Below are positions 1 through 8,961 of a DNA stretch of 59,507 nucleotides, piece by piece. Location: NCBI GenBank assembly GCA_017476605.1, contig JAFUZM010000058.1:1-59507 (forward strand). The letters run 5' to 3'. The position numbers and the translations under genes are program-made. Under the pieces are notes generated by a model. The model did not search any database and was not told the origin of the DNA. It saw nothing but the letters and a program-made list of their open reading frames with translations. The DNA is from Clostridia bacterium. Its GTDB lineage: Bacteria; Bacillota; Clostridia; Christensenellales; Aristaeellaceae. Position 1 is the first letter of the stretch. Each line of letters starts with the position of its first letter.

Positions 1-825
1 GATGCCCGCAACATCAATGCAGGTTCTGCCGCAGGTCGGACAGCTGACAAATTCCAGGCTGTCATCCCGGATTCCGGTATATTTGAGAATTTCAATGCCA
101 GCCGGCGGCTCAAGGCACGGATCTCCGGTAAGACTTACGCGGATCGTGTCCCCGATGCCCTCCATCAGCAGCGTTCCGATGCCAATCGCACTCTTTATTT
201 TCCCCTGCTCCGGAAGGCCCGCCTCCGTAACACCCACATGCAGCGGATAATCACACCGTTCACTGGCGATTCGATACGCCTGGACGGTGTTTTTTACATT
301 GCTTGCCTTCATAGAGAGCACCATGTCAGAGAAGCCATGCTTTTCGAGCATCCTCGCGTGCATCAGTGCACTCTCCACCATTCCCTCCGGTGTCGGGCCA
401 CCGTATTTGCGCAGGATTTCCTTTTCCACAGAACCGGAATTCACGCCGATACGAACGGGGATATGATGCATGCGGAGACAATCGGCAAGAATCGCTACCT
501 TTTCCTCTCCGCCGATATTGCCCGGATTGATTCTCAGTTTATGAATGCCGTTTTCGATGGAACGAACGGCCAGCCGATAATCAAAATGGATATCGGCGAC
601 CAATGGAACAGGACTTTTCTCTACCAGCGTCTTTACCGCCTCTGCACAAGCTTCATTGTATACAGAAACGCGCACAATGTCTGCGCCGCAGGCAGCAAGT
701 GCCTCGATCTGAGCCAGCGTTGAGGCAACATCCGCTGTATCCGTATTCGTCATTGACTGAACGGAAATCGGAGCACCTCCTCCGATCGGAACATTGCCCA
801 CCATTACCTGTCTGGTTACTTTCAT
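1..825 (-). CDS. ispG: 4-hydroxy-3-methylbut-2-enyl diphosphate synthase (IspG/GcpE), 3' end cut by window
   Basis: Penultimate enzyme of the MEP isoprenoid pathway, reducing MEcPP to HMBPP with a [4Fe-4S] cluster. Reading the minus strand from the ATG at 825 gives 275 codons with no stop, so the gene runs off the left edge. The N-terminus has the family's opening (VGNVPIGGGAPISVQSMTNT), then a TIM-barrel part with HFDYRLA and INPGNIG. Near the cut comes SCPTCGRTC, which carries the first cluster cysteines. Family members are about 350 residues, so roughly 75-80 are missing. It follows rseP and dxr in the same direction, a common Firmicutes order that groups it with the other MEP gene. The start has GGAGG a few bases upstream. 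Confidence 0.95.
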   Translation of the reverse strand, partial: MKVTRQVMVGNVPIGGGAPISVQSMTNTDTADVASTLAQIEALAACGADIVRVSVYNEACAEAVKTLVEKSPVPLVADIHFDYRLAVRSIENGIHKLRINPGNIGGEEKVAILADCLRMHHIPVRIGVNSGSVEKEILRKYGGPTPEGMVESALMHARMLEKHGFSDMVLSMKASNVKNTVQAYRIASERCDYPLHVGVTEAGLPEQGKIKSAIGIGTLLMEGIGDTIRVSLTGDPCLEPPAGIEILKYTGIRDDSLEFVSCPTCGRTCIDVAGI

Positions 826-867
826 ACGTCATGCCTCCATTTCGCAATCATCGCCATTTCCGGATAC

Positions 868-1899
868 TCAGCGTCCAAAGAAACCGGTGGAAATTCTTAA
901 AATATCTTTATAGGTCAGCAGGAACATAAGCGCCATGAGAAGTGCAAAGCCAATCATGTGAATGCGGCCTTCAAGCTCGCGGTTAATGGGTTTTCTTCGA
1001 ATCATCTCGACGAGAAGGAAAAGAATTCGGCTTCCATCCAGGCCTGGGATGGGAAGAAGGTTCATGATTCCCAGATTGACACTGATCAGCACAAGCAGTT
1101 CAAAAACGATATCAATTCCACCTTCTTTTGTCACCTCAGAGATCACATAGACCGTTCCTACCGGTCCGGTCACCTCATCAACGCCATCCCCGCGCGTGAT
1201 CAGCCCACGCAGGGTATCGACAATGACCGTCGCACTCTCCATATTATAGGAGACCGAAAACGGAATGCTCTTGAGGAGAGAGAGGCGGACACGTTCCTGA
1301 CCAAAGGTAAATCCAACGCGCCAGCGATCCAGCTCACTGTCAAAGAACGGTGAAATGGAGAGGGTTTGTTCCTCGCCCTTTCGATCTACCGTCAGGGTGA
1401 TCGCCTCCCCCTCCGACTGCATAATGGCAGATGAAATATCCGCGGCCGAGGACGTCTTCTGTCCGTTGACTGCCGTGATGGTATCGCCTACAAGAAGTCC
1501 GGCCTGCGCTGCATTGGGTTCAACTGCGGCCACCCGATTCACCGTGCTGTTCAGTCCGAATGCACTCAGATAAATCACAATGGCAAGAAACGCGACAAGA
1601 AAATTCATGCCCGGTCCACTCAGAACGGTGATGAGACGCTTCCATGCCGGTTTCCGATTAAAGGACAATTCACTGTCCCCATCCGTGTCCTCGTCATAGA
1701 ACATGCAGTATCCGCCAATGGGGAACAGCCGAAGAGAAATTTTCGTATTCCGCTTGGTCACTCTCTGAAACAGGAGAGGGCCCATACCAACTGCATATTC
1801 CTCAACTTCAATTCCACATAATCTTGCTGCCCAAAAATGTCCTCCCTCATGAGCAATGACCAGGACATTCAGCAGCAGGAGCGCACAGATGATATACAT
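868..1899 (-). CDS. rseP: RIP metalloprotease RseP (site-2 protease)
   Basis: Intramembrane zinc metalloprotease of 343 residues that cleaves membrane-bound regulators such as anti-sigma factors. The first membrane segment carries the HEGGH zinc site at about residues 17-21. A PDZ domain follows (about 120-200), and the last part has the second active-site motif NLLPIPGLDG. Further hydrophobic segments lie near residues 95-115 and at the C-terminus. The ATG is preceded by GGAGG, which sits directly after the T-tract of the hairpin that overlaps the end of dxr. It lies between dxr and ispG, as in many Firmicutes. The substrate cannot be told from this window. Confidence 0.95.
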   Translation of the reverse strand: MYIICALLLLNVLVIAHEGGHFWAARLCGIEVEEYAVGMGPLLFQRVTKRNTKISLRLFPIGGYCMFYDEDTDGDSELSFNRKPAWKRLITVLSGPGMNFLVAFLAIVIYLSAFGLNSTVNRVAAVEPNAAQAGLLVGDTITAVNGQKTSSAADISSAIMQSEGEAITLTVDRKGEEQTLSISPFFDSELDRWRVGFTFGQERVRLSLLKSIPFSVSYNMESATVIVDTLRGLITRGDGVDEVTGPVGTVYVISEVTKEGGIDIVFELLVLISVNLGIMNLLPIPGLDGSRILFLLVEMIRRKPINRELEGRIHMIGFALLMALMFLLTYKDILRISTGFFGR

Positions 1900-1910
1900 T
1901 CCTTTCCTCC

Positions 1911-1939
1911 AAAAAAAGGCAGGCTGTTAAAACCTGCCT
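1911..1939 (-). terminator. Terminator-like hairpin between dxr and rseP
   Basis: On the minus strand a 7-bp stem (AGGCAGG/CCTGCCT, 9-nt loop) is followed at once by seven T. The left arm and loop overlap the last codons and stop of dxr. The T-tract runs straight into the GGAGG of rseP, so no separate promoter fits between. It may act as an attenuator or partial terminator inside the operon. Confidence 0.7.
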
Positions 1940-3078
1940 GATGCCAATAGTGTTTTTGCATGCGCCCTTGAAACCCGATCCGCTTCAAGGACATCGTCAA
2001 GCCCGGGCGAGAATTGCGCCGGAACCTCATTCATGACTTCCTCAACCAGACGCGAAATCCCGCCGAATTTTATCCGATCCTCCAGGAAGGCCGCAACTGC
2101 AACCTCATTTGCTCCGTTCAGAACGGCGGGCATCGTTCCCCCAACGCCAAGTGCATCATAGCCAAGGCGAAGACCGGGGAAACGCACCATATCCGGCTTT
2201 TCAAATGTAAGCGCAGAAATCGAGAAGAAATCGACCCCTTTGCTTCCGGTCGTCAGGCGTTCCGGATACGCCATTGCATAGAGAATGGGAATCCGCATAT
2301 CCGGTGTGCCCAGCTGCGCCAGAACTGCGCCATCCTGAAATTCCACCATGGAATGGATGACACTCTGAGGATGAACAAGAACGTCTATTTTTTGAGCAGG
2401 CATGTCAAAAAGCCAGCGCGCTTCAATTACCTCAAGCGCTTTATTGATCATCGTGGCAGAATCAATCGTAATCTTTCTCCCCATATGCCAGTTGGGATGC
2501 TTCAGAGCCTGTTCCTTTGTTGCGCAGTCGATCTGCGGTTTATCAAAGGTACGGAACGGCCCACCACTGGCCGTCAGCAGGAGCCGAACCGGCTTATTGG
2601 GGCCAGCCGCCTCAAGGCACTGGAAAATGGCGCTGTGCTCACTGTCGACGGGATAAAGATTACACCCATTGGCCTTCGCTGCAGCGATCACCAGCTCACC
2701 GCCCGCAACCAGGGGTTCCTTATTGGCCAGCAGCACATTTTTTCTGCAGTTAAGAGAGGCCATGACAGCAGAGAGTCCGACAATTCCGACAACGCTGACG
2801 AGTACATCCTCAGCATCCGTGATCTCAGGAATCTTCGTTAAAATGTCCTCTCCGAAAAACCATTCGGTCCCTTTTTTTACATCCTCAGGCATGTCCCTGG
2901 GTTCGGTTCTCAGCGCTGCAATCGCCGGTTTAAACTGGCGTACCTGTTCATAAAGGCGCTCCGCAGACTGGTTTGCCGCAATAGCCGAAACCTGGAAGCG
3001 ATCCGGATGCTGCGAAACAACATCCAGTGCCTGTGTCCCGATCGACCCGGTGGATCCCAAAATTGCAATCTTTTTCAT
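1927..3078 (-). CDS. dxr: 1-deoxy-D-xylulose 5-phosphate reductoisomerase
   Basis: Second step of the MEP pathway, converting DXP to MEP with NADPH. The 383-residue length is normal for the family. The N-terminal dinucleotide fold has GSTGSIGTQALDVV. The central part has LLANKEPLVAGG and the metal-binding PVDSEHSAIFQ stretch. A catalytic-loop region contains ASGGPFR, followed by HPNWHMG and IDSATMINKALE. It starts 13 bases after cdsA ends and is read in the frr-uppS-cdsA-dxr-rseP-ispG direction. Confidence 0.97.
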   Translation of the reverse strand: MKKIAILGSTGSIGTQALDVVSQHPDRFQVSAIAANQSAERLYEQVRQFKPAIAALRTEPRDMPEDVKKGTEWFFGEDILTKIPEITDAEDVLVSVVGIVGLSAVMASLNCRKNVLLANKEPLVAGGELVIAAAKANGCNLYPVDSEHSAIFQCLEAAGPNKPVRLLLTASGGPFRTFDKPQIDCATKEQALKHPNWHMGRKITIDSATMINKALEVIEARWLFDMPAQKIDVLVHPQSVIHSMVEFQDGAVLAQLGTPDMRIPILYAMAYPERLTTGSKGVDFFSISALTFEKPDMVRFPGLRLGYDALGVGGTMPAVLNGANEVAVAAFLEDRIKFGGISRLVEEVMNEVPAQFSPGLDDVLEADRVSRAHAKTLLASGRF

Positions 3079-3091
3079 ACCCGTTCTTTTC

Positions 3092-3901
3092 CTACTTCAA
3101 TAAGAGTGTATAGCAATAAAGCACAATAATGGTAAACAATACGCTGTCAAAGCGGTCCATGACGCCGCCGTGCCCCGGCAAAATATTTCCGTAGTCCTTG
3201 ATCCCGCTGTACCGCTTAAGAAGCGAGGCGCTCAGATCTCCGATTTGTCCGGCAAATCCGCCCAGAATACCCAGCACAATGGCTGCGGGAATTCCCGGCA
3301 TCGCCTGCTTAAAGCAATAGACAAATACAAAGCGGACGATCAGAGCTCCGACTGTGCTGCCGATAAAATAGAAGATCGCTCCTTCCACCGTCTTTTTGGG
3401 GCTGAGTTCCGGGCAGAGCTTCCTGTGGCCAAATGCCCTGCCCCCGAAATAGGCAGCGGCATCCCCGCAATAGGCAATCGCAAAAGACATCGTAACCAGT
3501 GCAATGCCGGGAACACGTCCGTAGGTGGAATTAAGCAGCATTCCCATCATCAGAAACGGAAGAAGACAGGTGCAGATGGGATGCAGCGACGCTGCAGCGT
3601 CGACAAAGCTCGGTTTGCTGCTGAAAATGCATCCGGTGATCGTGATCACGATGGAAGCAGAAACCAGGAGTATAGGGTTTCGTATGCCCAGAAGCCAGGA
3701 CAGCGGAAGCGACAGTACCGCTCCGATATATCCACCCCATGGAAAGACCACATGGTTTGCTGCTCCTAATGCACGGTTGCACTCATACAGTCCAATCAGT
3801 GTAAGCGCAGCGATCACAATCTCCGCAAACCATCCACGGACTACCAGACAGAAAATGAGAAAAGGAATACCGATACACGCGGTGATAATCCTCTTTTTCA
3901 T
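3092..3901 (-). CDS. cdsA: Phosphatidate cytidylyltransferase
   Basis: Makes CDP-diacylglycerol from phosphatidic acid and CTP at the membrane, feeding phospholipid synthesis. The 269-residue protein is almost entirely hydrophobic, with about seven or eight membrane segments. The C-terminal family signature is clear: SASLLKRYSGIKDYG followed by LPGHGGVMDRFDS (about residues 220-255). It lies 26 bases after uppS and 13 before dxr, matching the conserved uppS-cdsA-dxr order. Confidence 0.96.
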   Translation of the reverse strand: MKKRIITACIGIPFLIFCLVVRGWFAEIVIAALTLIGLYECNRALGAANHVVFPWGGYIGAVLSLPLSWLLGIRNPILLVSASIVITITGCIFSSKPSFVDAAASLHPICTCLLPFLMMGMLLNSTYGRVPGIALVTMSFAIAYCGDAAAYFGGRAFGHRKLCPELSPKKTVEGAIFYFIGSTVGALIVRFVFVYCFKQAMPGIPAAIVLGILGGFAGQIGDLSASLLKRYSGIKDYGNILPGHGGVMDRFDSVLFTIIVLYCYTLLLK

Positions 3902-3927
3902 GGGCAGCTCATCCTTCCCCCGTGATC

Positions 3928-4665
3928 CTATGCACCGCCAAACCGGCGGTCTCTTCCGGCATAGGCCAGAAGCGCATCACGGTATGTATCCCTGTTAAAA
4001 TCCGGCCATAAAACATCTGTAATATAGAACTCTGCATAGGCACACTGCCACAGCAGGAAATTGCTGAGGCGGAATTCACCGCTCGTTCGAATCAGAAAGT
4101 CTACAGGGGGTTCATCATGGGTAAACAGTTCCTGTTCAAACGCTTCCTTTGTCAGCTGCGTCGGATCCGCCTCTCCGTTTACGGCCTTCAACGCAATGCT
4201 TTTCGCTGCACGCAGAATTTCCTGCTGTCCGCCATAATTAAGCGCAATGTTCAGTGTAAGCCCGGTATTCTCTTTGGTCCGGTCAATTGCCCGATGGAGA
4301 GCAAGCTGCTGCCGCTCCGTTCCTTTTGGCATGCCGTCAATATCCCCGAGAATCCGGATTCGGACATTCTTACGGTGCAGCTCCTCAAGTTCCTTTGTAA
4401 AGTACTCAAGGAGCAGCCCCATGAGCGCACCGACTTCCTCCGCCGAGCGCTTCCAGTTTTCGGTTGAAAAGGCGTAAATGGTCAGGTATTCAATTCCGAT
4501 TTCATCCGACATTTTGATGATCTCGCGCAGTGCCTCGACACCTGCTTTATGCCCAAAGGTGCGCGGCATATTCCTTTTTTTGGCCCAGCGTCCATTCCCG
4601 TCCATGATGATGGCCACATGCCTTGGAAGCTTCTCTTTATCCAGTATCCCTTTTTCCTGCTGCAT
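3928..4665 (-). CDS. uppS: Isoprenyl (undecaprenyl) diphosphate synthase
   Basis: cis-Prenyltransferase that builds the C55 lipid carrier for peptidoglycan and wall polymers. The 245-residue sequence has the N-terminal catalytic stretch HVAIIMDGNGRWAKKR with the essential Asp, then the ENWKR segment, and near the C-terminus DFLIRTSGEFRLSNFLLWQ and the AYAEFYITDVLWPDF signature. The ATG has AGAGGT about 5 bases upstream. A hairpin with a short T-rich tail lies between frr and this gene. Its neighbours link carrier synthesis with the MEP pathway and phospholipid synthesis. Confidence 0.97.
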   Translation of the reverse strand: MQQEKGILDKEKLPRHVAIIMDGNGRWAKKRNMPRTFGHKAGVEALREIIKMSDEIGIEYLTIYAFSTENWKRSAEEVGALMGLLLEYFTKELEELHRKNVRIRILGDIDGMPKGTERQQLALHRAIDRTKENTGLTLNIALNYGGQQEILRAAKSIALKAVNGEADPTQLTKEAFEQELFTHDEPPVDFLIRTSGEFRLSNFLLWQCAYAEFYITDVLWPDFNRDTYRDALLAYAGRDRRFGGA

Positions 4666-4684
4666 TCAAACCTCTACCTTAAAT

Positions 4685-4706
4685 AGAAAGCGAGGCATTG
4701 CCTCGC
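4685..4706 (-). terminator. Hairpin between frr and uppS
   Basis: A perfect 7-bp stem (GCGAGGC, loop of 3) on the minus strand is followed by TTTCTATTT and then the uppS Shine-Dalgarno. The T-tract is imperfect, so it may be a weak attenuator. It belongs to a series of similar hairpins in the window. Confidence 0.5.
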
Positions 4707-4773
4707 CAGAAGTATTGCCTAATCCCGCACATTTTGGCCATTTGCCATGCGCTTTGACAGAGTGTTCCCGGGA

Positions 4774-5337
4774 TCATTTCACGTCCATGATCTCTTTTTC
4801 TTTCTCGGCATTGATCTTGTCAATATCCTTGATGGCTGCATCGGTAATCTTCTGGATATCCTCCTCAGCCTTCTTCTGATCATCCTCTGTAATCTCGCTG
4901 TTCTTCTTCATCTTCTTCACCTGCTCAACAGCATCGCGCCGAATGGAACGAACAGCGACCTTGCTTTCCTCGGATGTCTTCCTTACGACCTTTGTCAGCT
5001 CCTTGCGGCGCTCTTCCGTAAGCTCAGGCAAAACCAGACGAATGACCTTGCCATCCGTAGAGGGATTGAGTCCAAGATCGCTTGCCTGAATGGAGCGGCA
5101 GATTTCCTTCACCATCTTGGCGTCCCAGGGATTGATCTGCAGAACTCTCGGTTCAGGTGCGGAGATGTTTGAAACGTTTTTAAGCGGTGTCTGTGATCCG
5201 TAATAGTCAACGGTAATCCGGTCAAGGAGCTGCGGATTCGCACGTCCTGCCCGAATCGCCATAAGATCTGCACGAAGGACATTCTTCGTTTTTTCCATTT
5301 TTTCCTTTGCGGTTTCCAGAATACGTGTGGTAGGCAT
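4774..5337 (-). CDS. frr: Ribosome recycling factor
   Basis: Splits post-termination ribosomes together with EF-G. The 187-residue protein has the family length. It contains [20 protein letters not shown] (the conserved RAGRA segment), [12 protein letters not shown] and the [18 protein letters not shown] helix, ending in a long charged helix. The ATG is preceded by GAGGAGG. A promoter-like TTGCCA/TACAAT pair sits upstream, after the pyrH terminator, so frr may start its own transcript that runs into uppS and beyond. Confidence 0.97.
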   Translation of the reverse strand: MPTTRILETAKEKMEKTKNVLRADLMAIRAGRANPQLLDRITVDYYGSQTPLKNVSNISAPEPRVLQINPWDAKMVKEICRSIQASDLGLNPSTDGKVIRLVLPELTEERRKELTKVVRKTSEESKVAVRSIRRDAVEQVKKMKKNSEITEDDQKKAEEDIQKITDAAIKDIDKINAEKEKEIMDVK

Positions 5338-5375
5338 ATTACCCCTCCTCTTTTGACACTATATTAGTTGTTCAT

Positions 5376-5404
5376 ATTGTACAACACCGGCCATTTCTTG
5401 GCAA
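5376..5404 (-). promoter_or_regulatory. Predicted sigma-A promoter for frr and downstream genes
   Basis: Minus strand TTGCCA (5399-5404), 17-base spacer, TACAAT (5376-5381). It lies between the pyrH terminator and frr, leaving a leader of about 30 bases. Confidence 0.5.
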
Positions 5405-5442
5405 GTCCCTGTTTTTTGACTTCGCCGATTGCATGCAGATAT

Positions 5443-5468
5443 CAAAAAAGCATGGCAGAAGCCATGCT
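5443..5468 (-). terminator. Intrinsic terminator after pyrH
   Basis: An 8-bp stem (AGCATGGC/GCCATGCT, loop of 4) is followed on the minus strand by a run of six T. It begins about six bases past the pyrH stop. Confidence 0.8.
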
Positions 5469-5473
5469 GATCA

Positions 5474-6181
5474 TTACGGATGGACCGTCGTTCCGATTTC
5501 CTCTCCCTCAATCACGCGCAGAATATTTCTTGGGTCATCCAGTCCAAAGACCCGAATGGATGGAATGCGATTTTCGCGGCAGATTGTAATTGCTGCTGCA
5601 TCCATCACCTTGAGATCGCGGCTGATGACCTCTCCATAGGTGAGGTCAGGCAGGAATTTCGCATCCTTATTAAGACGCGGATCGCTGTCATAGACACCAT
5701 CCACATTTTTGGCAAGCAGAATGGCATCTGCTCCGATCTCAACCGAGCGAAGCGCAGCAGCCGTATCTGTAGAGAAGAACGGGTTTCCTGTCCCGCATGC
5801 AAAAATGACGACATTCCCTTCCTCAAGATACCGAACTGCAAGATCATGAGTGTAGGATTCAAGAAAGCGATTCATGTCGACTGCAGAAAGGACACGTGCA
5901 GGAACACCTGCATGAATCAGCGCATCCTGCATGGCGATGCTGTTAATCGCGGTTCCCAGCATGCCCATATGGTCCGCGCGGACCGCTTCCATCTGAGCAG
6001 CCGGTCCCTGACGCCCTCTCCAGATGTTTCCGGCACCGATCACAAGTGCAATCTGTGTTCCCGTCTGATAAAGCTCGGAAATCGCAGCAGCCACTCGGTT
6101 AATCTGTTCAAAGTCAAAGAGCTTGCCATGGTCTCCCAGCGCTTCTCCGCTCAGTTTAATTAACACACGACGATAGAGCAT
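5474..6181 (-). CDS. pyrH: UMP kinase
   Basis: Phosphorylates UMP to UDP; an amino-acid-kinase-fold hexamer. From the chosen ATG at 6181 it is about 235 residues, normal for PyrH. Visible motifs are LIKLSGEALG at the N-terminus, VIGAGNIWRG, FACGTGNPFFSTDTAA and LLAKNVDGVYDSDPR. An in-frame ATG lies 39 bases upstream, but 6181 has AAGGAG seven bases before it and begins with the conserved kinase strand. It lies between tsf and frr, the standard bacterial order. Confidence 0.97.
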   Translation of the reverse strand: MLYRRVLIKLSGEALGDHGKLFDFEQINRVAAAISELYQTGTQIALVIGAGNIWRGRQGPAAQMEAVRADHMGMLGTAINSIAMQDALIHAGVPARVLSAVDMNRFLESYTHDLAVRYLEEGNVVIFACGTGNPFFSTDTAAALRSVEIGADAILLAKNVDGVYDSDPRLNKDAKFLPDLTYGEVISRDLKVMDAAAITICRENRIPSIRVFGLDDPRNILRVIEGEEIGTTVHP

Positions 6182-6194
6182 ATTCCCACTCCTT

Positions 6195-6227
6195 TTTGAA
6201 AAAAGGCATGCAAAGAGCATGCCTTTT
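6195..6227 (-). terminator. Terminator-like hairpin between tsf and pyrH
   Basis: A long stem (AAAGGCATGC/GCATGCCTTT, loop of about 5) is followed by a T-tract on the minus strand. It begins right after the tsf stop and runs into the AAGGAG of pyrH. Attenuation seems likely, since pyrH has no room for its own promoter after it. Confidence 0.75.
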
Positions 6228-6233
6228 CTACAA

Positions 6234-7145
6234 TTATTTCTTCATTTTTGCCTGTTCTGCAGCGATATCAGCAGCCAGATCGTCATGACGCTTCTCAAGG
6301 CCTTCACCGCGCTCATAGCGAACAAAGCGAACAACATCCGCCTTGCCGTCGAGCATCTTCTCAACGGTGATGTCCGGATCCCTTACAAAGGGCTGCTCAA
6401 GCAGGCAAACCTCTTTGTAGTACTTCTCAATACGTCCCTCGACCATGCGCTCGACGATCTTTGCCGGCTTACCCTCGTTGAGAGCCTGCTGGGTGAGAAC
6501 CTCGCGCTCCTTATCGAGATTGTCCGTCGGAACCTCATCACGGCGTACAAAAGACGGATTCGCTGCTGCGATATGCATGGTGAGGTCATGGCTCATGGTC
6601 TTCACTTCATCGGAAACATCCGCAGTGGCCATCTCAACCATAACACCAATACGGCCGCCCATGTGTACATATGTGTCAACAAAGCCGGCAGCAGGAACGA
6701 AGCGGGCAAAACGGCGGACAGAAATCTTCTCACCGATGGACGCCGTCGCCTCACCAATCAGGTCATTGACGGTCTTGTTGTTGTCGGCATAGAAGGTCTG
6801 AGCCAGCATCTCGTCGACATTGGCAGGAGCACACTTGGCAACATGACGTGCAAAATCACGGCAGAGAGTCTTGAAACGATCTGTATTGGCAACGAAGTCT
6901 GTCTCGCAGTTCACTTCGATCACAACACCAACGCCATTCTCGTCAACAAAAGCGTCAACCATGCCCTCAGCAGCAATACGGCCTGCCTTCTTGGCAGCGG
7001 CAGCGAGTCCCTTTTCACGGAGAAAATCAATCGCCTTGTCCATATCGCCTTCGCACTCGATCAGTGCCTTTTTGCAATCCATCATGCCAGCGCCAGTGCG
7101 CTCGCGCAGCTCTTTTACCTGAGCAGCAGAAATTGTAACTGCCAT
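6234..7145 (-). CDS. tsf: Elongation factor Ts
   Basis: Guanine nucleotide exchange factor for EF-Tu. The 303-residue length fits. The N-terminal UBA-like domain has [19 protein letters not shown] and then [18 protein letters not shown], followed by the core with [14 protein letters not shown]. It follows rpsB with a 28-base gap, the conserved pair in nearly all bacteria. Confidence 0.98.
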   Translation of the reverse strand: MAVTISAAQVKELRERTGAGMMDCKKALIECEGDMDKAIDFLREKGLAAAAKKAGRIAAEGMVDAFVDENGVGVVIEVNCETDFVANTDRFKTLCRDFARHVAKCAPANVDEMLAQTFYADNNKTVNDLIGEATASIGEKISVRRFARFVPAAGFVDTYVHMGGRIGVMVEMATADVSDEVKTMSHDLTMHIAAANPSFVRRDEVPTDNLDKEREVLTQQALNEGKPAKIVERMVEGRIEKYYKEVCLLEQPFVRDPDITVEKMLDGKADVVRFVRYERGEGLEKRHDDLAADIAAEQAKMKK

Positions 7146-7173
7146 TCCATTTTCCTCCTTATCGTCTCACAAC

Positions 7174-7890
7174 TTACACAGCGGGCTCAGCGTCCGGCTC
7201 GGACTGCTCACCCTGTTTTCCTTCAAGAACGGCGTCTGCCATCTTGCCGGCAATCAGCTTGACAGCGCGGATGGCGTCGTCATTGCCAGGGATGACATAA
7301 TCGATCTCGTCCGGATCGCAGTTGGTATCAACGATAGCAACGATAGGAATATTGAGTGCGCGTGCCTCAGCAACAGCGATGTGCTCTTTTCTGGGGTCAA
7401 CGACAAACAGGCAGCCAGGCAGATTCTTCATCTCGCGAATGCCGCCAAGGTTCTCCTGGAGCTTCTCACGCTCATGCTGGAGCTTGATGACTTCCTTCTT
7501 GGGGAGCACTTCGAAGTCGCCGCGGGCTTCCATCTCATCAATGGCGTTGAGGCGGGCGATTCTTCCCTTGATGGTTCTGAAGTTGGTCAGCATGCCACCA
7601 AGCCAACGATTGTTTACATAGAACATGTTGCAGCGCTTTGCTTCAGCCTCGATGGACTCCTGAGCCTGCTTCTTGGTGCCGACGAAAAGAACGCTCTTTC
7701 CTTCCATTACAACGGAGCGGACGAATGCATAGGCATCGTCGATCTTGCGAACGGTCTTCTGAAGGTCAATGATATAGATACCATTGCGCTCAGTGAAGAT
7801 GTACGGAGCCATCTTCGGGTTCCAGCGACGGGTCTGGTGTCCGAAATGAACGCCAGCTTCAAGCAACTGCTTCATAGAAATAACTGCCAT
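7174..7890 (-). CDS. rpsB: 30S ribosomal protein S2
   Basis: Ribosomal protein of 238 residues. It has [20 protein letters not shown] at the N-terminus, [38 protein letters not shown] and [13 protein letters not shown], with [15 protein letters not shown] perfect AAGGAGG lies ten bases before the ATG. It heads the rpsB-tsf-pyrH run and has a promoter-like sequence about 100 bases upstream. Confidence 0.99.
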   Translation of the reverse strand: MAVISMKQLLEAGVHFGHQTRRWNPKMAPYIFTERNGIYIIDLQKTVRKIDDAYAFVRSVVMEGKSVLFVGTKKQAQESIEAEAKRCNMFYVNNRWLGGMLTNFRTIKGRIARLNAIDEMEARGDFEVLPKKEVIKLQHEREKLQENLGGIREMKNLPGCLFVVDPRKEHIAVAEARALNIPIVAIVDTNCDPDEIDYVIPGNDDAIRAVKLIAGKMADAVLEGKQGEQSEPDAEPAV

Positions 7891-8253
7891 AAAAATAAAA
7901 CCTCCTTAAATTTAAACCCTCCCCGCATCCTTCTTTACAGTGACCTTTTCAGGCAGGAACTGTATATGGACCCGGGTGCGTTTTCCGCAATATGGTATCA
8001 CACAGAGAACGCATTTGCAAGAGGAATTTTTTTCATTTTCCGCTCTCTCTCGCTTTTTGTGCGTTTTTTTTGTTGCCACTGCAAGTGATAGTCTGGATTG
8101 GAAAGCACCTGTCTATGTAGGAGTTGAATGGTATCACAGAATTCAATGGTACGCCAGCTGCTCAGGCGGTAGGAACTTTTCCTCCAGAAAACTCAGTTAT
8201 GAGTTTATTTTCTGTAAATAATATCCTTCTTTGCCAAATACCTTCTGGCAGGA
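7891..8253. other. Intergenic leader region upstream of rpsB
   Basis: This 363-base stretch separates yigZ from rpsB. It holds the rpsB Shine-Dalgarno (7901-7907), a promoter-like pair (7992-8020) and small inverted repeats: TTGAAT/ATTCAA near 8124-8146 and AAACTCA/TGAGTTT near 8189-8206, the latter T-rich on the plus side. I see no known riboswitch. On the plus strand two overlapping frames give protein-like stretches without a ribosome binding site, which could be decayed coding sequence. Confidence 0.5.
7992..8020 (-). promoter_or_regulatory. Predicted promoter for rpsB-tsf-pyrH
   Basis: Minus strand TTGCAA (8015-8020), 17-base spacer, TACCAT (7992-7997), with TG one base before the -10 as in extended -10 promoters. 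The predicted start leaves a leader of about 95 bases containing an imperfect hairpin (CAGT..CCT/AGG..ACTG). Confidence 0.45.
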
Positions 8254-8913
8254 TCACTCTCCATTTTCCGTTTCCTCTCCCTGGGGCCACGGATAGAACA
8301 GAGACTCCTCATAGAGGTACTCGATTCGACCCTCTGTCAGCTTCGTAAAGTCGTCAAGGAGCATTTCCGTTTTCTCTTTCTCCATCAGCAGCGTGCACAG
8401 CACCGTTGTCTCAAACTCGGTATTCTCAATGATCACAGGTGCACTCTTTAGCCGATACTGAAGGCGCTGCCAGGTGGAATAATCCACCTCAAGGAGATAG
8501 CGATCCGAAAGGGTCATGCGAATGACCCCGGCTGCATTCAGCGCATCGCGGGAGCCCTGGGAATACGCCCGTACAAGGCCACCTGCGCCAAGCAGGATTC
8601 CGCCAAAATACCGGGTCACCACAACACAGCAGTTGACAATGCCGCGCTTTCGCATGACCTCCAGAATCGGCATTCCCGCCGTTCCCCCGGGTTCCCCGTC
8701 ATCACTGTATCGCATGATTCCCTGGTTTCGTCCGATCACATAGGCATAGCAATTGTGCGTTGCATCCGAGTGCTTCGTGCGGATCTTTTTAAGAAACTCA
8801 AGTGCTTCTGCTTCATCACTGCATGGGCAGGCATACCCGATAAACCTTGACTTATGGATAATGAATTCCGCACTTGCCTCTTTCCCGATGGTGATATATC
8901 CGGATTCGTTCAT
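8254..8913 (-). CDS. yigZ: YigZ/IMPACT family protein
   Basis: A 219-residue member of the IMPACT/YigZ family, linked by eukaryotic relatives to translation control but without a settled bacterial role. The signature is clear: HKSRFIGYACP, THNCYAYVIG, RYSDDGEPGGTAGMPILEV and VVVTRYFGGILLGAGGLVRA. A ferredoxin-like C-terminal domain follows (about 135-210). GGAGG precedes the ATG. It lies just past the RNase P RNA terminator and upstream of rpsB. Confidence 0.92.
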   Translation of the reverse strand: MNESGYITIGKEASAEFIIHKSRFIGYACPCSDEAEALEFLKKIRTKHSDATHNCYAYVIGRNQGIMRYSDDGEPGGTAGMPILEVMRKRGIVNCCVVVTRYFGGILLGAGGLVRAYSQGSRDALNAAGVIRMTLSDRYLLEVDYSTWQRLQYRLKSAPVIIENTEFETTVLCTLLMEKEKTEMLLDDFTKLTEGRIEYLYEESLFYPWPQGEETENGE

Positions 8914-8938
8914 GTTTCCTCCGAAAAACGTCTCAATA

Positions 8939-8961
8939 ATAAAAAGGCGGCAAAGCCGCCT
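8939..8961 (-). terminator. Intrinsic terminator of RNase P RNA
   Basis: A GC-rich stem (GGCGGC/GCCGCC with flanking A-T pairs, loop of 3) is followed by TTTTTATT on the minus strand. It begins at the 3' end of the P1 helix of rnpB. Confidence 0.9.
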
